Source: JADLGL01 sp963823045 (GTDB taxonomy: Bacteria > Pseudomonadota > Alphaproteobacteria > Rhizobiales > Kaistiaceae). From it: DNA of 64,000 nucleotides. A model generated the notes under the pieces. The model ran no database searches. It worked only from the letters and a program-made list of their open reading frames with translations, and was not told the origin of the DNA. The DNA lies in the NCBI GenBank assembly GCA_963823045.1, contig CAWGKA010000009.1, positions 424,129-488,128 of the forward strand, in the 5' to 3' direction. Below, one piece after another: positions 1 through 8,002 of this stretch (position 1 is the first letter of the stretch; each line of letters begins with the position of its first letter). Made by a program: the position numbers and the translations under genes.

Positions 1-3
1 AAA

Positions 4-287
4 ATGTCGCAGAATATCGGAGAAATATTCATGGATGCCGCGGTCGACCGGACCCCTTCGGGTGTATCCGCGAAGCACAAGAAGTTCAGGAGAGCTTGCT
101 GAGGCCCGAACCAATCGAGCCCTAGAGGCAATCTCGACGGATCGGAAATCTCTCCAATCGGCAGCTCTACGAGTTCACCGACGACGAAGCACGCAAGATA
201 ATCAAGGCGCTCAGAGACGCGGTGGGCGAGATCGACACCAAATTCACTGGGCAGCGCGGGAAGCCGGACAACAGATTTAAGCTGTAG
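4..287 (+). CDS. Small unknown protein, frame-broken
   Basis: I do not recognise this gene. Codon-like sequence starts at an ATG four bases into the window (MSQNIGEIFMDAAVDRTPSG) and ends in another frame with a charged, helical-looking tail (NRQLYEFTDDEARKIIKALR, about residues 55-75) before a TAG at 285-287. No single frame is open throughout: reading must move frame at least twice between about 60 and 140, like the other broken genes here. If joined, the product is about 90 residues with no membrane segment. It ends 9 bases before the ATG of the GHKL ATPase gene, so the two probably form one transcription unit. Base composition is visibly less GC-rich than the rest of the window. Function cannot be inferred. 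Confidence 0.4.
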
Positions 288-296
288 GAGCCGCCG

Positions 297-2119
297 ATGA
301 ACAAAACACGTCAAATAGAGGCCTGAACGTCGCGGACGAGGATTTTCTTGTCGCCAGCATGATCGACCGGTGCCCCAAGACCATGATGCTTCGAGAGCTG
401 GTCAAGAATGCGCTCGAAGCGGCCGAGCAATCGACGGTCGGTGGAAAGCTAGTCCGGATCGAATTGACGGTGATCGAAGGCGTTCGGAAGCTCACCATAT
501 GGAACACGGGCCCGGGTATGAGCGACGCCGAATTGCACAGCATGTGCGATCTCGCTGCCTCGATCGGCAAAGAGAAGGGCCTCGACGCCAACTTCGGTAT
601 GGGGGCAAAGGTCGCTTCATTGCCCTCCAATCAACACGGGTTACGCTACCGATCCGCGAAGGATGGCACTGTCAGCGAGGTGATCCTCTGCAAGCGTGAT
701 GGCGTTTATGGACGGCTAATACGTCACGACAGCAGTGGCGAGCCGCTAGGTCAGGTGGTCGATGTCACCGACGTTGCGGCAACCGAGGGGCACGATCTGT
801 CGTTCGATTGGACCGAAGTTGTGCTCTTAGGCAACCGCGTGGACCAAGACACGGTCGCGGATCCATATGATGGTGATCCGAAAGTCGATTCCAACTGGAT
901 TGGAACGTACCTCTACCATCGGTTCTTCAGCATACCGCCAGGGGTCGAGGTCCGATTGGCGGACAGCGTGCACGCCCTTGATGGAACCCGCCAATTCGAG
1001 CCTATCTCTCGGCGAGAAGCGAAGTTCACGCGGACGGAAACTGTTGAGGTAAGAGGGCAACATCTTCATTCACTACCTTTATGACGAACCAGACTCGAAG
1101 TCGCCGGGCACAATCGATCCAGTGTAGGATCGATATCCTCCGGCATCAGCACATGCTCGATCGTTTACCGCGATGAGATGTATGACCTTCGAAAGCAGCG
1201 AGGATGGACGTTCGACGCCCCCATCTTCGGAATTCCTTTCGGTGCCAGACACATCTCTGTTCACATTGAGATTCCGACTAGCTACGCGGTTCTCCCCGAC
1301 GGATATCGCCAATTCCTCCGATACACCGATGGTGAGCAGTCGCACGTCACCGCCGAGGACTTTGCTGCGCTCGTTCGCGACCATAGGCCCGACTGGTTGC
1401 GTGAGATCATCCGAAGTTTTGCTCCGCATACCGGCGCATCGAACGATGACATACGCTCGGAGCTTCAGCGCCTCTTGAACGATCTTCGAGTTACGACGGA
1501 CACGCCGCGAGTTGAACTAGCAGGCGAGATATCGGTCAATCGCGGCTCAGGGCGAGTTGCCACAACACTCGCCACCGGAAACGGTGGTGACGGCGGAGGC
1601 CTAGCGACAGCTCGGACCAGGAGCGACCTGTCTGTCGCCACAGAGGGTACTCGCAAGGCGCGTATGACTGAAAATCAGGAGCGCGCACCGGAGATCATCG
1701 AACTCGAGGACGATCAAGAGATTGCCGACAAAGGCATCAAGGGACGAGCCGGGCGATATTATATTGAGACTGGGCAACTCTTCATCAATCTGAAATACCC
1801 AGCGATTGCCGCCCTCGAGGATTTGCTCGTGACTGAATACGCGCACGTCGAGGACTCCGATCTCATGCGGCAAACAGCGCTCGACCTTGCGCGACACACT
1901 GTCAAAATGCAGGTCGGACGCTATGTCGTCTTCGGCCTGGCGAAGCGCCTAAACAAGGAGTGGGATCACGAGAGTATGGTGCGTGCGCTTGAGCCGGAAA
2001 GCCTTTCAGTGGCAGCGGACAACTACATCGACGCGCTGTACGCTGTCAGGAAGAAGATGAGCAAGACGCTCAAGACCTTGGCCGGCAAAACCGCGGACGG
2101 CTCCTTGGCAGCAGCCTAG
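297..2119 (+). CDS. GHKL (Hsp90/histidine-kinase-like) ATPase, frame-broken
   Basis: Joined product of about 600 residues with a Bergerat-fold ATPase at the N-terminus. The N-box is ELVKNALEAAE, the first glycine motif is WNTGPGM (Asn where DxGxG usually has Asp) and the second is NFGMGAKVA. The rest is unrecognised but continuous in style; the C-terminal part is mixed alpha/beta and ends in a Lys-rich helix. The ATG at 297 gives MNKTRQ, then the frame changes at about 312-316 into RGLNVADEDFLVAS; a second break lies at 1054-1055 (AGA/AGG both present) and a third at about 1120-1125. A shorter in-frame start is the ATG at 359, which drops conserved-looking sequence. GHKL proteins of this size occur in stress, repair and phage-defence islands; which applies here is unknown. 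Lower G+C and a tRNA neighbour suggest acquired DNA. Confidence 0.7.
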
Positions 2120-2430
2120 TCCGATGCTTCGAAGCATCGCACTTCGCCCGAAGCGCATGCCCCCCGTAGTATGGGCGTCATATATACCCCCTCCCGCCGA
2201 GCAATCTCGGGCGGAAGAGGCCCAACCTTCTTTCGAAACAAAACAAGGTCGGAGTTGCCGAAAGGTATTGCGAGCCGGCTAGGCCATCGACCTTGTTCGT
2301 CGATGTAACCACGCTGTAACCGCGGGCCCATTTTCGGGCCTCTCTGAGGCGCGCGTTCACGCCTCGTTTCCGAGGCCGTCATGCCCTCAGAAACCGCGGT
2401 CTTCCGCCACTTTGTGCCAATCGGAAGATT
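2120..2430. other. Non-coding gap between ATPase gene and tRNA-Gly
   Basis: No convincing gene. It begins with a perfect 18-base palindrome at 2122-2139 (CGATGCTTCGAAGCATCG) immediately after the ATPase stop, which could be a transcription stop, though no T-run follows. A second imperfect stem (CCGCCGAG/CTCGGGCGG) lies near 2192-2215. An open frame runs across it on the minus strand but has no coding character and overlaps the tRNA. I looked for a duplicate of the tRNA 3' end that would mark an attachment site and found none. Confidence 0.5.
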
Positions 2431-2505
2431 TGGAGCGGGCGATGGGATTCGAACCCACGACCCCAACCTTGGCAAGGTTGTGCTCTACCCCTGAGCTACA
2501 CCCGC
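2431..2505 (-). tRNA. tRNA-Gly (anticodon GCC)
   Basis: On the minus strand the sequence folds as a normal tRNA. The acceptor stem is GCGGGTG/CGCCCGC, the D-arm is TAGCTCAGGGGTAGAGC, the anticodon arm AACCTTGCCAAGGTT carries GCC, and the T-arm contains GTGGGTTCGAATCCCAT. The discriminator base is T and the CCA end is encoded (TGG at 2431-2433 on the plus strand). It reads glycine GGC/GGT codons. It borders a lower-G+C accessory patch, and tRNA-Gly genes are frequent integration targets, but no integrase or second att copy is seen. Confidence 0.97.
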
Positions 2506-2578
2506 TCGGCGCCCGCGAGGGCGCGACGGACATGCATATCGCCGAAGGACGGGGCGAATGCAAGGCCCGTCGCGGCGG

Positions 2579-3163
2579 CTAGTTGTCGGGGCTGCGCACG
2601 AACCGGAAGTTGGAGAACTCGACATATTCGTTGGTATCGGCGTCGAGCACCGAGACGACGAGGCTGTAGGACGTCCGGCCATCGTCGCCCACCGTCGGTC
2701 GCCCGACGCTGACCTTGACCGAGATCTCGCGCGTGCCGCCGCGGAGTTCGACGCGGTAATGCGCCTCGACGATGAAGCCTTCCTGATAGAGTTCGCCGCT
2801 TGAGCTCAGCAACTCGGCCTGCTCGAAGCGGCCGAAATAGCCGCCAGTGAGTTGGCCGTCTTCCGTCAGCCCCAGCGTCCCGTCGATGTTGATGGCGCGC
2901 ACGGTGTTGGCGCAGCGGCCGCTGTTGGTGAGGAGCGTCGCCTCGACGTCGAAGGCGGTCGACATGTTGCAGCCTGCGGCCTCCATCGGATCGCCGAAAT
3001 CGGTGCGGGACTGGCCGCGGCCGGTCCAGTCGCCGGCATAGAGCGCCAGAAGCGCGACGGCTTCGTCATGCGTGGTGATGGGCGTGAGCTGGGCGTCCTG
3101 CGCCGAAGCGGCGGCGGGAACGACGAGCAGCAGGGCGAAAAGAAGGGCGAGGCGGCGGCGCAT
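2579..3163 (-). CDS. Secreted protein of unknown function
   Basis: A 194-residue protein with a clear Sec signal peptide: MRRR, a hydrophobic core LALLFALLLVVPAA, and likely cleavage after ASA-Q near residue 21. The mature part contains GDWTGRGQS near residue 45 and then beta-rich repeats (GYFGRF, YQEGFIVEAHYRVEL, SYSLVVSVLD), reminiscent of lipocalin-like or DUF1579-type barrels that bind hydrophobic ligands; that similarity is an inference. It lies 9 bases downstream of the RND transporter on the same strand, so it is probably co-transcribed and could be its periplasmic partner. It is intact, with no frame break. Confidence 0.75.
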   Translation of the reverse strand: MRRRLALLFALLLVVPAAASAQDAQLTPITTHDEAVALLALYAGDWTGRGQSRTDFGDPMEAAGCNMSTAFDVEATLLTNSGRCANTVRAINIDGTLGLTEDGQLTGGYFGRFEQAELLSSSGELYQEGFIVEAHYRVELRGGTREISVKVSVGRPTVGDDGRTSYSLVVSVLDADTNEYVEFSNFRFVRSPDN

Positions 3164-3172
3164 ACTGGCAGG

Positions 3173-5440
3173 TTACTCCGGTGTTGGCGGGGGGCTTCGC
3201 TTGCGGCCGATGAGGCGGTCTCTGATGGCGATGAAGGACGGCAGGAAGATCAGGTTTGCGACCAGCGCGACCAAAAGCGTGGCGATGATGAGCCGGCCAA
3301 GAAGGCCAATTGAGGGCATCGCCGAAATTTGCGTGGCGAGATAGCTAACCGAGAGGATTGCCGTGCCGGCCATCAAAGCGGGCCCGACAACGCGCACCGC
3401 GTCGGACAGAGCATCGTTCGGCCCCAAGCCCTTGTGGCGATTGACGCGGTACATGTTGATGAGATGGACGGCGTTGTCGATGCCGATGCCGAAGGCGATG
3501 GTGAGGGCGATCAGCGTCGTCAGATCGTGGTCCCGGCCGGTCACCCACAACACGGCCTCGACGGCAAGGATGGGCAGGATGTTCGGCACCAATGTCGTCA
3601 GCGCGAGCGTCAGCGAACCGCTGGCGATGGCGAGCGCCAGCACCGCGAGGACGACGGCAAGCAGAAGGCTAGAGCGCAGCGATTCGACCAGCGCCGGAAT
3701 CTCGATGCCCGAGAGGATGGGGAAGCCGGTCAGGGTGACTTCGTCACCGATGCCGAGGGCGTCGAGCCTGGCCTGGATCTGGGCGACCAGCGCCTCGGTC
3801 TGATCGCCGGACATCACCGAGGGCAGCTGTGCGGTGACGAGCATGAGGCGCTCGTCATGCGACAGGATGCGGTCGAGCGTTGCCGGATCGGCGTTGGCGA
3901 GGGCCTCTGCGGCTGCGTCGATCTGATCCGGTGCGACGGTGTCCCAGACATTGGCGAGGGAAACGGTGGTGCCCTCGCCGAGCACGTCGGTGAAGGCGGC
4001 GGTGGCGGCCGCGATCCTCTCGCGGGCGGCGGGATCGTAGAAATCGGCGCCGTCCGGCACCTTGACGATGCCGTAGAGCGGGACCGTGCCTCCGAAGACG
4101 TCACCGACGACCTTTTCATATTCGACCACCGAATTGTCCGGCGGCAGATAGCGGTCGAGTTCAAAATTCGAGCCGACCTGGAAATGGATGACGCCGAGGC
4201 CGATGGCGAGGACGATGGCGATCCCGGCCCGGATGAAGGGCGCGCGCATTGCCCAGCGGCCGATCGGATTGCCGAAACGGACAAAGGACGGCCGTCGCTT
4301 GCCGGCCGAAACCGGCAGTTTGACGAGAAGGAGACAGAGCAGAGGCAGCAGCAGGATGAAGGAAAGATAGGCGATGCCGACGGCGGCGACGCCGAGCCAG
4401 GCAAGCTCCTGCAGCGCCGCGTTGGGCGAGTTGGCAAAGGAGATGAAGGCGAGCGCGGTGGTGATCGACGTCATCGCCGAGGCCGGCCCAATGCGGAATA
4501 TCGAATCGCGCAGATTCTTGGCCGGCTTGCCGTTCTCCGCGTTGGCCGACTGCCAGTGGAAGAAGAAGACGATCGAATCGACGAGAGCAAGAATCAGCGC
4601 CAGTGACGGCAGGATGGTGAAAAGGAAATTGATCTGGACGCCGAGCGTGTTGAGGAGGCCGAGCAGCCAGACGACGGCGACCAGCGCGGGGGTTGCGCAG
4701 ACGAGGGCGGCGATGACGCTGCGGAAAACGACAAGGCCGATCAGCGTACCGATGACGAAGCCGGACAGCGCCAGCCGCCACTGGTCGTCCTGAAGCGAAT
4801 TGGCGACGGTCGCCTGGATCGCAGGCAGGCCGGTTAGGGCGATGGTGAAACCCTCCGGTGTGATGCCGTCGAGGGTCGTCTGCAGATTGTTCACGAGCGC
4901 CGCCATGACGTCGTTGGCGGTGTTGCGCGGCGCGTTCAACGTGACGACGAGGATGGCGATGCCGGCGTCGGGTGCGACAAGGGCGCGTGCCGAAGGCTGG
5001 TTTTCACGCAGCCGGTTCATCGCCGCCACGACCTCTTCGTCGCTGGCGAATTCCTGCGGCAATGCGGGGACGAAGCGATTGTCGACGAAATCGAAGTCAC
5101 CGAGCGAGAAGGCGGAAAAGACCAATTCGACCTTGTCGTCGAGCTGCAGGTCGATCTGCAGGAAGCGCAGCTTGTCCATGCCGTCGACGGTGAAGAGGTC
5201 CGGCGCCTTGACCATGAGAAAAACGTCATGGGCGGCGTCGCGGAAGTTGTCTTTCACCGCGTCATAGGCCACGAAGGCGGGGTCGTCGGACAGGATATCG
5301 ATCAGGCGGCCGTCAAAGGACGTCTTGGGCAGGGTCGCCGCGGCGGCAAGAAATAAGACGAGCAGAACGAGACCGACCGAACGCGGCGCGCGGAGGACTA
5401 GAAGGCCAATACGTTCAAGGCCGAAACCGAGGCTTCGCAT
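3173..5440 (-). CDS. RND-superfamily exporter (MMPL/hopanoid-transporter type)
   Basis: 755 residues with the classic RND layout: one N-terminal membrane helix (about residues 15-35), a large periplasmic domain, a five-helix bundle (about 220-390), then a second copy of the same plan ending in helices at about 590-740. The motif AFGIGIDNAVHLINMYR in the second bundle holds the Asp typical of proton-coupled RND and sterol-sensing-like transporters. Such single-polypeptide RND proteins export lipids, hopanoids or sterols across the inner membrane. It is probably in an operon with the secreted protein downstream and divergent from the AlkB-like gene. A close architectural relative is encoded at 8003-10321. 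The substrate is not determined by sequence. Confidence 0.88.
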   Translation of the reverse strand: MRSLGFGLERIGLLVLRAPRSVGLVLLVLFLAAAATLPKTSFDGRLIDILSDDPAFVAYDAVKDNFRDAAHDVFLMVKAPDLFTVDGMDKLRFLQIDLQLDDKVELVFSAFSLGDFDFVDNRFVPALPQEFASDEEVVAAMNRLRENQPSARALVAPDAGIAILVVTLNAPRNTANDVMAALVNNLQTTLDGITPEGFTIALTGLPAIQATVANSLQDDQWRLALSGFVIGTLIGLVVFRSVIAALVCATPALVAVVWLLGLLNTLGVQINFLFTILPSLALILALVDSIVFFFHWQSANAENGKPAKNLRDSIFRIGPASAMTSITTALAFISFANSPNAALQELAWLGVAAVGIAYLSFILLLPLLCLLLVKLPVSAGKRRPSFVRFGNPIGRWAMRAPFIRAGIAIVLAIGLGVIHFQVGSNFELDRYLPPDNSVVEYEKVVGDVFGGTVPLYGIVKVPDGADFYDPAARERIAAATAAFTDVLGEGTTVSLANVWDTVAPDQIDAAAEALANADPATLDRILSHDERLMLVTAQLPSVMSGDQTEALVAQIQARLDALGIGDEVTLTGFPILSGIEIPALVESLRSSLLLAVVLAVLALAIASGSLTLALTTLVPNILPILAVEAVLWVTGRDHDLTTLIALTIAFGIGIDNAVHLINMYRVNRHKGLGPNDALSDAVRVVGPALMAGTAILSVSYLATQISAMPSIGLLGRLIIATLLVALVANLIFLPSFIAIRDRLIGRKRSPPPTPE

Positions 5441-5577
5441 TTGTTTCGGTGGACTTCCCGTGGTGAGACTTGGCGATCGGCCTCGAATAGCGGCAAAAAG
5501 TTGGGCCGACCGCTTGGCTTGTCTGATCTGGCTGGACTATGATGAAATGATAATGACCGGTAAATGGGCGTAAGTCA

Positions 5578-6744
5578 TTGAATTTTTTGATTCTTCCCCT
5601 TTTGTCGGCCTCTTTTGTCGCCTGCTTCTTTCTGGGCGGCAGCTGGTTGACGATACCGGCGACGCTGACCTGGATCATCGCCATCCCGATGGACGAGAGC
5701 CTCGGCGATGACTGGTCGCGACGGCTCGAAGAGCGCCATCCTAATTTCCTCAAGGCGCTGCTTTACCTGCAGTTGCCGGCGCTGTCATTGGCGACGTTCT
5801 TTTTCGCCTACTACCTGAGCGACTGGACGTTCCTCGGATCGGTCATCAACGAAGCGCGCGATCGCACCGGCGGCTGGGCGATGTTCATGGTGCTCGGCTC
5901 CATGGCGCTGTTCTACGGCATCGCCGGCATCAATGTTGCGCACGAGCTTGTGCACCGCAATCGCCAGCCCGCCGTCCTGGTCGGCCGGTGGCTTCTATCG
6001 TTCTCGTTCGATACCGAGTTCGCGCTCGAGCATGTCTATGGGCATCATGTGAACGTGGCGACGCCGAAGGATCCCGCCACCGCACCGAGGGGTCAGAACT
6101 TCTGGCTCTTCTTTGTGCGTGCGCTTTATCTCGGCAATCGCAACGCGTGGCGGATCGAGAAGCGGTTTCGGGACAAGCGCGGCCAGTCGATGTGGAGCCT
6201 GCGCAACCGCTTCATCACCGGGCAGCTGATGTCGCTGGTGTGGCTCGCATTGTTCGCCGCTGCCGCCGGCTGGCTCGGCGCCGTCCTCTTCGTGGTGACG
6301 GCGCTGTGGGCGAAGCTTTATCTCGAGCTCACAAACTACATCGAGCATTACGGGCTCGTCCGCGTCGAGGGCACGCGGGTCGAGGCGCGCCACTCCTGGA
6401 ACTCGAGCCGGCGCGTGACGAACTGGCTCCTCTTCAACCTGCCGCGCCATGCCGATCATCACATCAAGCCGAGCAAGAACTATTGGGAGCTCGAGGCGCT
6501 GCAGGGTTCACCGCAACTGCCGCATGGCTACTTCCTGATGGCGGTGACGGCGATGCTGCCGCCGCTGTTCATGGCGAAGATCAAGGGGCCGCTCGCCGAT
6601 TGGGACCGGACCTACGCCTCGGCGGCGGAACGCGCTCTGATTGCCGCGCGGGCGGCACGGGCAGGGAGCTCGGCGGAAATGCCGATCTCGCGCGAAAGCC
6701 CGGCAATGTCCGAGATCCGGCCAAGGACCTCGGTCGGGCAGTAG
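5578..6744 (+). CDS. AlkB-like membrane di-iron monooxygenase
   Basis: 388 residues with N-terminal membrane helices and the His clusters of integral-membrane alkane hydroxylases: HELVH at 122, EHVYGHH at 151, NYIEHYG at 253 and LPRHADHH at 288. The last two match the AlkB signatures NYxEHYG and LQRHSDHH closely, which separates it from ordinary acyl-lipid desaturases. AlkB enzymes hydroxylate the terminal carbon of alkanes or alkyl chains using di-iron, O2 and rubredoxin; no rubredoxin gene is adjacent. The start used is a TTG (TTGAATTTTTTG), since no upstream ATG is in frame. The 3' end overlaps the convergent acyltransferase gene by 133 bases. The context suggests a lipid substrate. Confidence 0.85.
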   Translation: MNFLILPLLSASFVACFFLGGSWLTIPATLTWIIAIPMDESLGDDWSRRLEERHPNFLKALLYLQLPALSLATFFFAYYLSDWTFLGSVINEARDRTGGWAMFMVLGSMALFYGIAGINVAHELVHRNRQPAVLVGRWLLSFSFDTEFALEHVYGHHVNVATPKDPATAPRGQNFWLFFVRALYLGNRNAWRIEKRFRDKRGQSMWSLRNRFITGQLMSLVWLALFAAAAGWLGAVLFVVTALWAKLYLELTNYIEHYGLVRVEGTRVEARHSWNSSRRVTNWLLFNLPRHADHHIKPSKNYWELEALQGSPQLPHGYFLMAVTAMLPPLFMAKIKGPLADWDRTYASAAERALIAARAARAGSSAEMPISRESPAMSEIRPRTSVGQ

Positions 6745-7904
6745 ATACTGAGGCTGACCCGGTCCTGCTGCGGAACGATGACGCAGCAATTGATCCCCGC
6801 CGTATATGATCCGCAATAGATGTCGTTGATGCCGAAGGGAGCGAACAGCCCCCCGGCGGCATGCGGCGGTATGAGCGACAGCAGGAACTCCTGCGGCACG
6901 AAGCCGAAGAAACGGCGGCCGTAGAGGAACGGCAGGACCCTGGCGATTCGTCGATGGATGGCGAAGAAGGCGCCATACTGAATCTGCAGCCAGGAGACGT
7001 CGCGATTGTCGGCTGCGAGGCGGCGCTCGAATTCACGCACATAGTCGTCGAAGCCCGGCCGATCCGGGATCGACAGCGCGTGCATGCGCAGGCGGAGAAA
7101 GGCGTCGTCGCCTTCCGCGCGGCGTGAGGAAAGGTTCGTGTAGCTGATCTTGTGCGAGCGGTTGCCGGCGCGGTGATAGAAGCCATACATCACAAGCGCG
7201 AAGATGAGGCTGCGCTGGCCGACGCCGAGCGCGGCCGCCTTGCGCTTCAGCTCGCGGCGGTCGAGCGTCAGTGTCGCCATCGACGAGGTGCCGGGCTTCT
7301 GCCCGAACAGCGCCGTCACGACGTAGTTCAGCGGCACATAGAGAATGCCGAGCGCGAGCGCGGCGATGCGCGCCCATGGTTTGACCACGGAATGGGCCCC
7401 GGTCGTGTGATCGGACTGCCGCCCGCGCACGACGGCGGCGGTATCCGCGCCCTCCATCAGGGCATGCGAGGAACGGTAGAGGATGAAGCTGCGGTTGCCT
7501 TCCGCGGTCTCGCCGTCGCGCAGCGCGTAGCAGTCGGCGCGGAAGGCCGGCAGGCGGGGGTCGTCGAACAGATCCTCGTTCGGGGCGATGGCCCGATCCG
7601 GAAAGCCGTCGAAGTTCTCAACCTCCTCGAAGCGGACGATGTCGTCGAGGTCGAACGGACGGGCGTCGATATGGGCCTGGCGGTGGTCGTCGCTGCGAAG
7701 GTTGAGCTGCGGCGCCAGAGCCATGACCTCGGCGACCATTTCGCGCCAGCGTTCGCGCGTCAGCCGGTCCCGTGTGAAGGCGCCGAAATAGACCGCGTTG
7801 CGGCCGCCGGAAAGGTACCATTGGAAGTCGGTATAGGGATGGACGGAACCCGGCCCGTCGTCGGCCAGTGTTTCGGTGTCGGCTGCCTGCCGCTGCTCTG
7901 ACAT
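6612..7904 (-). CDS. Wax-ester-synthase/DGAT-like acyltransferase
   Basis: 430 residues of the condensation-domain-like acyltransferase fold. The active-site segment is SSHALMEGAD (His at about 147), resembling the HHxxxDG motif of WS/DGAT enzymes but with one His replaced by Ser and Asp-Gly by Glu-Gly. A hydrophobic stretch (IAALALGILYVPLNYVVTAL, about 183-202) and a C-terminal part with FGINDIYCGSYTAG fit the WS/DGAT C-terminal domain. Such enzymes esterify a fatty alcohol or other hydroxylated acceptor with acyl-CoA; with the AlkB-like hydroxylase convergent next to it, a hydroxylated-lipid acylation step is plausible. The motif deviation could mean altered chemistry. The family call is moderate. 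Confidence 0.65.
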   Translation of the reverse strand: MSEQRQAADTETLADDGPGSVHPYTDFQWYLSGGRNAVYFGAFTRDRLTRERWREMVAEVMALAPQLNLRSDDHRQAHIDARPFDLDDIVRFEEVENFDGFPDRAIAPNEDLFDDPRLPAFRADCYALRDGETAEGNRSFILYRSSHALMEGADTAAVVRGRQSDHTTGAHSVVKPWARIAALALGILYVPLNYVVTALFGQKPGTSSMATLTLDRRELKRKAAALGVGQRSLIFALVMYGFYHRAGNRSHKISYTNLSSRRAEGDDAFLRLRMHALSIPDRPGFDDYVREFERRLAADNRDVSWLQIQYGAFFAIHRRIARVLPFLYGRRFFGFVPQEFLLSLIPPHAAGGLFAPFGINDIYCGSYTAGINCCVIVPQQDRVSLSIYCPTEVLGRISDIAGLSREIGISAELPARAARAAIRARSAAEA

Positions 7905-8002
7905 GGAAGCGCCGTCCTCCCGGGGCTGGCCCGCCCCGCTTTCGGTGCGGCAAGAAAGGCGCTCACACCGGCCAAGTCAACGGCTACTAGCGGAACCGGC
8001 TT

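Noticed and set aside
2116..2475. 119-codon minus-strand frame across the tRNA and gap
   Set aside because: It overlaps the tRNA-Gly, contains no recognisable motif, and its N-terminus is the tRNA T-arm translated.
1..2505. Integrated element with att sites at tRNA-Gly
   Set aside because: The tRNA location and lower G+C fit, but no integrase and no repeated tRNA end are present in the window, so it is only mentioned as a possibility.
3329..4606. Very long plus-strand open frame (425 codons) inside the RND exporter gene
   Set aside because: It is antisense to an intact, motif-rich transporter; the composition (Asp/Gly/Arg-rich) is the usual shadow of high-GC coding DNA.
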